Source of the DNA: Gerris lacustris
Lineage: Eukaryota; Arthropoda; Insecta; Hemiptera; Gerridae
DNA: 64,000 bases
Assembly: GCA_951217055.1 (NCBI GenBank)
Contig: OX578280.1
Coordinates: 41,491,628-41,555,627 of the forward strand
Reading direction: 5' to 3'
The position numbers were made by a program, and so were the translations under genes. Positions 21,705 through 31,206 of this stretch are shown in pieces (the stretch's first letter is position 1; every line of letters starts with the position of its first letter). The notes under the pieces are model-generated. The model had not been told where the DNA came from and did no database searches. It saw only the letters and a program-made list of their open reading frames with translations.

Positions 21705-23640
21705 AGTAGAAGTGGGGGAGCCAAGTCTACAACTAAACCACATTTGGGTTCTTTTTGCCTACTCCTGAATCTCATGCCCATCAAACCACGTCAGTCTAAC
21801 AACAAGCTCCTCTTCCCTGATTTCTCCTGTTCTTAATGTGTGAAAACGTATTCTTCCATAACCTTTCACACACTTCCACAATGTGGTAATCTGTCTCCTC
21901 TTCTTTGCTGCAAACTGAACAGTTGATGTCATCTTCAGTTAAGGCTGTCAGTGGCGGATCTAGATCTTGCGGGGCCCTGGGCGAGACAAAATGGCGGGGC
22001 CCCCTAGGATAGAGCGGGGATTGCTGATAAAAAAAACAATAAAGTAACAATAATAAACCACTTATAACTTGATCCTATTTTACGGCTAATTCCCTTTACT
22101 TAGGGCTAGTCAAACTTTTTTCTCAACCATAGAAACGTTTTTGCTCTCAAAATAATTCAAAACTTTTAAAATATGTAATTACAATTCTGCTCATGATTTT
22201 AATCTAACATATTATTTGAACATAAACCCCTCAAATTATATAGTTTTCAACTAATCATCATTTTCTTTGCAAATGCAATCGAAAAGAAACATTGTTATTG
22301 TAATAATTATTTATTCTTCTTCATGATATTTTGGGTTTTATGGTTAAATTATCATTGTAAATAAAAATTTAAGCAGGGTTATTTGTGATCAGTCCTATAA
22401 TTTGAAATCTACACTCGAGCACTTTAAATTTACTCCCAGAATTCATATTCTCAGCTTATAACTTTCCATTTTAGTGCCGAGGTTTTAGTTTAATTTTCAA
22501 AGACACATTTTAAGGGGGGTCCGGGGGTCTGCCCCCGAAAATTTTGTAAGTATGACCTCTCAAAACAGCGTTTTTATGCATCTCTGAGGTAAAGTATCTT
22601 TTTGACATCAATTGGTAAAACTGCACTAATTGACCCAACGATTTACTTCGTTGTTTTTACTATTCCTTTTTACAGGATTTGTGTTTCTTACATATCTCTG
22701 TACTCTGTACATATTCAGTGTTAAATTTATTTATTTATTTTTTTTAAATTCACAAAATGTCATGTTTTATAATAATGGTAGAATAGAAGGGGTAATGATA
22801 GAAGGTTATTGTTTGGTCAGGTCAAAGAGTACTAAACTCAGCCTAAACTTACCATAACCTTCCATACTTTTCCCTAAAATTAAAAAAAAATTGAATATAT
22901 CGAGATGCTACAACCGAAATAGTTTTTGTAATGTAAAAAGGAACAGTTTGAAAAAATCCGAATTAAATTGGACGTTTAGGTATAGGTGGGGCATATAATG
23001 AAGAATTACCCCACACAATAAATAACAAATTCGTCATCATTTTGAAAAGGGGGAGGGTGAGAAAACACTAGGACGTTAACTCACTTAATTTTATATGGAG
23101 CGGCCCGCGGGCTATCTTAAACATAAAAAAATATTAATATATATTTTATAACTTATTTTTTTGACTTTTATACAGCAAGGGGCCCCGCGAAAAGGTAGTT
23201 AGGTATTAGGCTCTACCATGTAAACTAAATTTGACTGAATTTTATAATTCTAATATTTCATGTTTGTACATTATGGCACGGGGCCCCGCGGACAATCTTC
23301 ACTATGAACTATAAATTTGCTTGTAAAGTAAGTATAAGTATTTTATTTTAATTTTCTATGGCGCGGGGCCCTCCAAGGCGCGGGGCCCTGGGCGGTCGCC
23401 CCCCCCCCCCCCTGGATCCGCCCCTGAAGGCTGTTGACAGTTAAGGAAAGTTTGACTGTTTTTTGTAACTTTTTCTCAGGTTGGGTCTACTCAGTCCTAT
23501 GAGCCATCTGGTTTTCCTTTTATCTAGTTTTGGTAGTATAATTTTAGACTGCCTGCATCCCTCCATTCTTATCCATGTCCTCTGCTTCTTCCCAAATCCT
23601 CATCTTGATGGCTGAATTGATTTATGTACGTTAACCACAA
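21705..23640 (-). pseudogene. LINE 3' fragment split by a hAT-like insertion
   Basis: Minus-strand coding is visible in two blocks, 23640-23435 and 21948-21705. The first gives RMEGCRQSKIILPKLDKRKT and RWLIGLSRPNLRKSYKKQS with breaks. The second gives CSVCSKEEETDYHIVEVC, a CxxC-x8-H-x4-C zinc-knuckle-like motif of the kind found after RNase H or reverse transcriptase in jockey/CR1-like retroelements. The blocks are separated by the 1478-bp element 21949-23426, which duplicated 8 bp on entry. Related fragments lie at 50905-51165 and 63835-64000. All are dead. Confidence 0.65.
21949..23426. mobile_element. hAT-like element with perfect 8-bp target duplication
   Basis: The left end is CAGTGGCGGATCTAGATC and the right end is CTGGATCCGCCCCTG. 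The 8 bp AAGGCTGT precedes the left end (21941-21948) and follows the right end (23427-23434) exactly, the hAT signature. GGGGCCC-type motifs repeat near both ends (about 21972, 21996, 23180, 23281, 23366 and 23383). I see no transposase; the 75-residue frame at 22630-22857 is low in complexity. Non-autonomous, inserted into a LINE fragment. Confidence 0.85.
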
Positions 23641-25537
23641 GTTCAGGGATCATTCCTTAAAAATATGATATAATCTCATCCCCCAAGCTTTTCAAAACCA
23701 TACTTGAATAGATTTTGTAGATAATATTTTTAGTGAAAAGTATTGTTTCTTCTGCAGGATTTAAACGGTACCTTAACCACTAGTTGTTTAAACTTAATTT
23801 TAATTGTTTGTTTTGTTCTACGTTTATGTTACATAATATTTGTAGAGACTTCATTATTTTAAGTTATATGTCAATATTACACATTTAGGGAGGAAGTAAT
23901 TAAAATAATTGTTTACAAACAAGATAGTGATAATGCTCAGCCACATGTATTAGAGCTGAGTTTCTTACATACGCATTTTTTTTACATTTATTTATTTTTA
24001 TTTTTTATTTATTTTTATTTAATACTACAAACTATATTTTAAAATTATATAGGCTTGACACAGTTTCTCTCTCTCTCTCTCTGTATTTATAGACTGGAGT
24101 GGAAACAAGTTTAGGTTCGATTATAAGTCTCTTGTCTCTCAATAAATAAATAAAAATATATATTTATCAAAAGGGATTTTCTCTCTCTCTTCTCTACTAT
24201 TTTAAATATAATTTTTATATCACACATGTATTTGACTGGAGGAATAACTGTTAAAGAGATTAAAGAGAGGTCCAAATATAGTTATTCAATTTCTGAATTA
24301 AATAGATTTTGTGACATAAAAGAGTCAGATAGAAAATAGATATAGATTCTTATATAGATTTACTTGGACGTTGAGTATAAAACATAAAGGGATTAAGGTA
24401 GTTATATGAGAGGAATTGTTGTAGTGTTATATAGTTATAAAAGAGCAATTTATTTAGTGATGGAGAGTAAAAACATAATTCAGTTAGTGATACTAGATAT
24501 TATTGGGTGATTGAGGATTAAACAAAATTGGATGAAAAAAGAATTTTGTAAGTGATTGAGTTATTGTTATTAAAAAATTATTTAGTTAATGATAGAGAGT
24601 AATATAGTTAACTGTTGGGAACACATACATTTCACAGTGACAACTTGTCAGATATCAAAACACAACGTAAACAAATAAATAATAATAGATTTGTACCGTT
24701 CTCGTAATAATATATTTGATCATTCAGGAATTGTTTAGGTCAGGTTTTATGCGCATGCACTTACTTTGTTCTATTTTAAATCATTGTCTGGTTGGAACAG
24801 GTTTGTGACTCTTTCTAACCATATTAAATAGTAGTAGGAAGGGAACTTTCATGTTGACTTGTGTGAACATTGACATTACTGTGCACGCATGCTTGGTTTT
24901 GACTGAGGATGGTTTGGACCATACGATAAACAATTCATGCTTGGATCGTTTAAGTAGAGTGATGACTTTGTTTATTCTTAACCGTGCGACTCCTCTGCTC
25001 ATTGAGAAAGATCTAATGAGTAGGTTTCACTAAAATATTGGTACAAGAACTAATTTTATGTTTGACACTTTTTATCAATTTTTCTCTTTCTGGGAATAAT
25101 TGAAATTATTTCTAAGTAACACCTTTATTTTTACACGTAACCATCTGATTTTCAAGAAATTTCTATGGGTTGTATGAAGATGGTCACATGTTAAATATTG
25201 AATAAAAATAGGGGCGGGAATCAAAACAGATCCAAATCTCCTGTGACCATTAGTCCAATAATAGGATGCAAGGAAGCTATGTGCCACATTAATTGGCCTC
25301 ATATTTTTTAAATTGAGATTTGATTATTTATTTATTTATTTTTTGTTTTACTTTGAGAATGTTGAATGGGAGGAAGAAGAAGCTTTCCACCTCAAACTCT
25401 TAAGATCAAAAAATTAATCTATTTTGAAACAATAAGCTAATGTCTCTTAGATTTTTTAATTTTATTTCTATTTGTTATATTTGTTATCACAATTTCTCTA
25501 TTTTCAATTGCACACAAATATATATATACATATACAT
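23641..25537. other. Non-coding stretch, no gene seen
   Basis: AT-rich DNA with short CT repeats (about 24067-24083 and 24180-24195) and rows of GATAGAGAGTA-like phrases from 24420 to 24605. The open frames at 24781-25302 are short and unrecognisable. Confidence 0.4.
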
Positions 25538-25785
25538 ATGGCTAATCTGCAGTTATCCATACAGCCGAGAATCGCTTGGCGGCCCAATTTCGCACTTAAG
25601 AGATTATATCCCTTTGTCAAAAGAGTTCATTTTTACTTTTTTAAGTTATACATTTGAAAGATTATATCTATATGATTAATGCATTTTAGAGGTGATATTC
25701 CCCTTTGTCCAAACAATACATTCGATTTAGGGAACATTAATTTTCTAACCTCTTTTCCTAGGTGGCTGGATAACTGCAGATTTAC

Positions 25786-25788
<3 letters not shown>
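25538..25788. mobile_element. Possible small MITE with ~25-bp inverted ends
   Basis: GCTAATCTGCAGTTATCCAT near 25540 is the complement, with few mismatches, of GGCTGGATAACTGCAGATTT near 25763-25782. The ~200-bp core has no recognised content. The right end abuts the CA/TA tract at 25787. No clear target duplication was seen. Confidence 0.5.

Positions 25789-25796
<8 letters not shown>

Positions 25797-25859
<63 letters not shown>
25797..25859. repeat. (TA)n microsatellite left of the long-TIR element
   Basis: About 63 bp of uninterrupted TA, running directly into the CAGGGTGTTCC end of the 2-kb element. Confidence 0.95.
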
Positions 25860-25862
<3 letters not shown>

Positions 25863-27906
25863 GGTGTTCCGCATAAGTACCTACAGAGAAAAACCTATGA
25901 ATCTACATCAAATTTCTGACCAAAAATGTCAAGTAACCATGGGTCCTACGGACCTTCGTTTTCGAGATATATCGATATATCGATTTTTTTATTTAGGTCA
26001 TGTTTTTAGCCATAAACTACGTTATAAATAAAAATCTAAATAAGATAAAAAGATGCAGTTTGCAGCATCGTAAAGACCATTAAATTTTCTTTAAGAAATC
26101 ACTTCCTTTAGTACTTAATACGTTTATAAACTTAGTGATAATGCAAGAAAAACATTAAAATTGGAAATTATATCAAATGTTTATAAAACTTGGTGCTTCC
26201 ATAACTTCTATATTTTTATACCTATCGTAAAGTTTAAAATGTTTAAAAAACTGCGCAATTTTATAAGCTTTAATTCGATATAGCATTGTCTATAGTTTAC
26301 GTTAAGTTTTCATAGAGAAATAGTAGAAAAACTATTAGGAAATCAACTTATTAAGTAACAGCTCTATGAATTTTCTGCAATTTTTCTTATCATATGCTGG
26401 CGCGGTAGTGTCTGGATAATAGCAGGATGTCTGCTCGTGAGTATGCCAGGCAGTTCCAAACAGACGACATCTTTCCTATTACATTTTTTAAGTTATCGAA
26501 AGAAGATGCTGAACAACAGGCACTGTTAATTGGTTACTGGTCCAAGGAATAGTATCAGAAGGGTTTCGGCTGTATTGGGAATTCCAGGGATTTAGATTTT
26601 TAGAATTTTGAAAAGAATTCAACTGTGCCTTCCATGACACTCCCGTCTAGGAGCTGAAGATAGCTGACTTTAATGCGAGGGTGCTGCGGGGCATTGGGAT
26701 TGGATATTACAAATAACTGTGTCACATTTTATTTTGTGGATAGACGAGTCCCTTCTTACAAGAGCTGGTGCTATTAATTTTCACAACACTCTTACATGGT
26801 TTATTGCTAATCTGCTTGTACCGAGGCCGCAACATTTTCAGCTCCAGTTTTCTGTAAAAGCTGGTATTATTGGTCTCCGAATAGTTGGACCTAATTTTCT
26901 TACGTCTTAGTTGGACGCCCTTATGGTGAAATATTTTTTAACTTTTTAGAAAGTTAATTTATTGGATTAATTGAGGACTTACCACTTGATTTAAGAATCA
27001 GCATGTACCTGCAATTGGATGGGTGTCCCATCCAACTGCTGTTGGATCCAATGGATGGGTGATGGGGGACCTAGTAAAAAGTATTTTATACAGAACAATT
27101 TTGTATACTAGGGAAGAGCTAATTTCTTTTTCTTTTCAAAATTCTAAAAATCTAAATCCCTGGAATTCCCAATACAGCCGAAACCCTTCTGATACTATTC
27201 CTAGGACCAGTAACCAATTAACAGTACCTGTTGTTCAGCATCTTCTTTCGAAAACTTGAAAAATGTAATAGGAAAGATGTCGTCTGTTTGGAACTGCCTG
27301 ACATACTCACGAGCAGCAATCCTGCTATTATCCAGACACTACTGCGCCAGCATATGAAAAGAAAACAATCAAATTCTAATTTTAAAATTGCAGAAAATTC
27401 ATAAAGCTGTTACTTAATAAGTTAATTTCCTAATAGTTTTTCTACTATTTCTCTATGAAAACTTACGTAAACTATAGACAATGCTATATCGAATTAAAGC
27501 TTATAAAATTGCGCAGTTTTTTAAACATTTTAAACTTTACGATAGGTATAAAATATAGAAGTTATGGAAGCCCCAAGTTTTATAAACATTTGATATAATT
27601 TCCAATTTTAATGTTTTTCTTGCATTATCACTAAGTTTATAAACGTATTAAGTACTAAAGGAAGTGATTTCTTAAAGAAAATTTATAGGGCTTTACGATG
27701 CTGCAAACTGCATCTTTCTATCTTATTTAGATTTTTATTTATAACGTAGTTTATGGCTAAAAACATGACCTAAATAAAAAAATCGATATATCGATATATC
27801 TCGAAAACGAAGGTCCGTAGGACCCATGGTTACTTGACATTTTTGGTCAGAAATTTGATGTAGATTCATAGGTTTTTCTCTGTAGGTACTTATGCGGAAC
27901 ACCCTG

Positions 27907-27908
<2 letters not shown>
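25858..27908 (+). mobile_element. 2-kb Tc1/mariner-related element with ~750-bp inverted arms
   Basis: The ends are TA-CAGGGTGTTCCGCATAAG and CTTATGCGGAACACCCTG-TA. The left arm (25860 to about 26617) and the right arm (about 27131 to 27906) are reverse complements with scattered substitutions and small indels. Both include a TCGATATATCGAT palindrome and the same inner block up to GGAATTCCAGGGATTTAG. The ~510-bp spacer holds a decayed transposase. The element lies in a (TA)n tract, consistent with TA targeting. The very long arms suggest a foldback derivative; the element is not autonomous. Confidence 0.85.
26719..27090 (+). pseudogene. Tc1/mariner (DDE) transposase remnant
   Basis: The frame 26719-26910 includes LWIDESLLTRAGAINFHNT and FSVKAGIIGLRIVGPNFL. 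After a stop and frame change, LIEDLPLDLRISMYLQLDGC follows. These match two core segments of arthropod Tc1/mariner-related transposases: the WSDE segment with the first Asp, here WIDES, and the QHDGAP segment with the second Asp, here LDGCP. The third acidic segment and the N-terminal DNA-binding part are absent, replaced by the inverted arms. It cannot encode an active enzyme. Confidence 0.75.
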
Positions 27909-27938
<30 letters not shown>

Positions 27939-27940
27939 AC

Positions 27941-28025
<85 letters not shown>
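27907..28025. repeat. Palindromic compound microsatellite (TA)n(TG)n-ACC-(CA)n(TA)n
   Basis: A TA tract (27907-27923) passes into TG (27924-27938), a 3-4 nt centre, CA (27941-27955) and then about 70 bp of TA. The two halves are complementary, so the inner ~65 bp can form one hairpin. Beyond it, TTTGTGTGCAATTGAAAATA is the complement of a segment at 25500-25520, so the inverted symmetry extends outside the 2-kb transposon. Confidence 0.85.
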
Positions 28026-28029
<4 letters not shown>

Positions 28030-31000
28030 GTGCAATTGAAAATAGAGAAATTTTGATACAAAAAGATCGAGTGTAATGTGTAATATAGTGACATAAGAGT
28101 AAAAGGGTGTTTTAAAATATTTTTCTTTTCTTTACTATTTGATTTGTAATGATGTGAAGTATCAGCTGTTTTCTAACTCTGCTCTCGGTGTAAGTGTGTT
28201 AAACCTATATTTGTATCTCTGTGTTTCTCTTCTATTCAAAGTAGTGGAGGAGGGGGGGGGGGGGGATATATTTTAAAATAAATCTTTCCCTGTTGCGTTG
28301 GGTTGGGTTTTTTTTTTGCTTTTTTCTACAAATATATATTATTTTCTCATTTGTCCTTGGGAGGGGTTTGTGTGTGTTAGGATTTGAATCATTTCACCAT
28401 CTCTGTTTCACTTTGTCCTTGCTCCCTCTCTCTTTTTCACTCCTTCTCTATCTATTACTCCCTCTCTCTTTATCACTCCCTCTCACCTTATTACTCTATC
28501 TAACTTACACTCTTGTCCTTCACTTTCTTACCTTTCCCCTAGGTTTTTTATTTTTTATATCATCTCCACCCTTTTTATTACTTTTTTTTTAATTTATATT
28601 ATCATTTGCAAAATAATTATATTATAGATGTATATATATCAAGATTGTCTTGTGTTATTGCATAATCTTTTTATATATTTATATAAATATATTTCTTTCT
28701 CTTTTATCTTCTTTTTTTTTGATAATTTGATATAATATAATAAATATTCTTAAGAGATCACAGCATTTTTTGTTCTCTCTCTTCTCTTATCTCTTCTTTA
28801 TTATATTTATAAATTTAATTGTTTATTTAAAAGGGAAGAAATAAATTTTTAAAAATTAGTGATATTTCTTTGAAATGTCCCTTTCTCTCAAATTCTCTGA
28901 CCGTGTATTTATAATTTATCAGAGAAATTTGTCACTTTCTATCTCAATTTATAGGGTTACCCCTGCCCAAGAATATTTTTTTATTTAAATTTATGACTAG
29001 AAAACTCATTTAAGGTTGGAAGTATTAATGATTTTTTTTTTTAAGGGTCTTGTTTTGAATTTTACTTTAAGTCTGGTTTGTATCAAATAATTATTTTAAA
29101 TAATAATGCAAATGGTTGAACATAAATGAAAGTATCGTTGTTAGCAATTAAAAGTGTTTTTTATAAATCAAATACAAAACAGCTTTAAACATAGGTTTAA
29201 GTGTAAAATATATGTAAGTATACACTGCTCTGTAGAACAAGAAGGTACTGGTTCATTTCTATATATAGTTTTGTTTTTTCCTATAGTATCATATGTAATA
29301 GTGACCATGAGTATTTTTATTGCATTCATAAAAATTGATTTTTTAATAATGAAGACTCATGTGACCGGGAAGTTACAAGCCTGAAGAAACCGTAATGTAT
29401 ACCTGTACATACCGTAGAGTAAATATCGCTTTATTATGAAAAATTCAAGTTTTATTTGTATTTTTTTTTTTTTTTTTTTTATTAATATATAAAAAGTAAT
29501 AACCCTAAAAAAGCCAATTAAAAAAAAAAAAAAATGTTGAGCTACTTATATTTGATTTTTTTTTTTTTTTTTTTGTCTTTCCTGTTTTCTTTTTAACCTC
29601 CAGGCTAATTGTACCTTGTTCTAAACACTATTTTGTCCTCCAGGAGACTACCCTCCTAATTAATTTTAATTGATTTTATTGAATTTATTATTTAATTCAT
29701 TTTTTAAAATGTTTACTGTTGGCATTTATGGGCATATTTGTTTTTTCCTATGGACCACCAAGCGTTAAAGGGTTAAGAGATGTCATTACAGAACAAGTCA
29801 GTTTTTTCAATCTCATAATTTTTATTACAAAATTCTTTTTTCCATTTGGATAATTGTTTTGTTGTATATTTTCTATTTGGTACTAGGTTTACTTGATTGT
29901 TAGTTTGTTATAAGGTATTTTTTCTCTGTTCGTAGGGTGTTTCATCAGAGCAAGACTACTGGTGTAAATTGTGTATATGCACAATGCACTGCACATATAC
30001 AATACAATACATGGTAGACTGGTAGTCTCTTGGAAGCTGTATGTCTCACTCTGTCTCTCCTTCCCTTATCACTCTCACTTTCTTATCTTATTTCCTACTA
30101 ACCTCCCCCACTCCACCTCTTATCAGTGTTAATTATAATCATTCTTTTTTTTCTCTTGAACTCTTTATTGAGTTATGATATTAATCGCTAAAAAATGATT
30201 TATGTATGATTTAATTAAAACTTAAATATTTCTAAACTGGTTTGATGTACATGACATTCTACCGGTATTGCAAATACACTTTTTTTGACCGCATACAGTA
30301 AAATCAAAACATTGGAGTGGGGAGCAATTGAGGCTTTATTTTTCCCCCATACATAAGTTGACCTACCTGAGTGTCAAAAAACTATTCTAATTGTAACAAC
30401 AGTGTAATATAATTTGGAGGTAACAAGACAGCCAGAGTATGTGTTAGAATTGTTTATAAAGGTCTAGTAAAATAACATTAAAATTAAATCACTTTTAATT
30501 TTTTTTTCAGAACATTAACAATATGATGTAGAGGTTTCTAACTATATTTCATCAAGGATCTATCTTTGGATCTTATTCTTTGCCTATATTTCTCTCTGGT
30601 ACTTCCTTTTAATTCTCTCCCTTTTCCTCTTTCCTCTAAAGTTAGCCGTGCTGTACAATAGCATTGACACTTAAAAGGTTGGTCGTGATGACCGGGGTTA
30701 AGTGAAAAATATTCAATTTTAGTTACTTATTGTTAGATCATAAATTGTTTAGTATAAAATTAACTGGTAGTTGATATAAAATATTCTTTCATTACGGGCA
30801 TCATGAGACCTGTAGTCTATAATTAAGTTAAACAAATTTTTACATAATATTTTTTTACCACTTGAAAAATTACACATTATAATACGAATAATTAAAAATG
30901 ATCCTGAGATTATCCGCGTCCCAATGTTTTGTTATTATTATTATTCTTATTGCGTAGGCTTCCACAGTTGAAGTCAACATGGAGTTCTAGGGTTCCAGGT

Positions 31001-31091
31001 GGTGACCACTCAAAATTAATGACATTAAGAGTTGCTTTTGGTTCGAGTTTGAAAATTTGTTTTAACATAGTTGTGTTATTGTTTGTTACAG
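28026..31091. other. Non-coding stretch upstream of the first visible Mxd exon
   Basis: Low-complexity DNA: a G run at 28251-28265, a pyrimidine-rich tract at 28400-28560 and T runs at 29461-29480 and 29557-29574. A degenerate member of the GAGCCAATGAGAGCTCA family may lie at 30297-30412. The frame at 28293-28592 is a by-product of the CT/TC tract. The last ~40 bp form the splice acceptor for the Mxd exon, so at least the right part is intron. Confidence 0.5.
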
Positions 31092-31206
31092 GAGAGCACA
31101 CCTGCGTAACTGTTTGGAAAAGCTCAAAGAGCTGGTGCCGCTCGGCCAGGAAACTTCGAGGCACACAACCCTCGGCCTCCTTACCAAGGCCAAAAGGTAT
31201 ATTAAG
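31092..31206 (+). CDS. Mxd: Mxd exon: helix-loop-helix
   Basis: The acceptor TTGTTTGTTACAG precedes GAGAGCAC; the donor is AAG|GTATGT. The first base completes a codon (expected Arg, from family alignment) begun in the missing upstream exon. The 38 full codons encode [20 protein letters not shown] followed by [18 protein letters not shown], which is almost the whole HLH. The exon starts and ends at the same points as the HLH exon of vertebrate Mad genes as I know them, which supports orthology. An in-frame alternative donor upstream (AAAAG|GTAT at 31197) is weaker. Confidence 0.93.

Noticed and set aside
26440..26550. Short frame in the left arm beginning MSAREYARQF, as a possible transposase N-terminus
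   Set aside because: It stops quickly, is mirrored in the right arm and does not resemble a helix-turn-helix domain I can name. It is treated as arm sequence.
28293..28592. 99-codon hydrophobic frame that looks like a membrane protein
   Set aside because: The Leu/Phe/Ser richness comes from a CT/TTT pyrimidine tract, not from a protein-coding sequence.
30910..31164. Minus-strand frame across the Mxd exon
   Set aside because: It is the antisense shadow of the HLH exon; the + strand reading has clear family motifs and splice sites.
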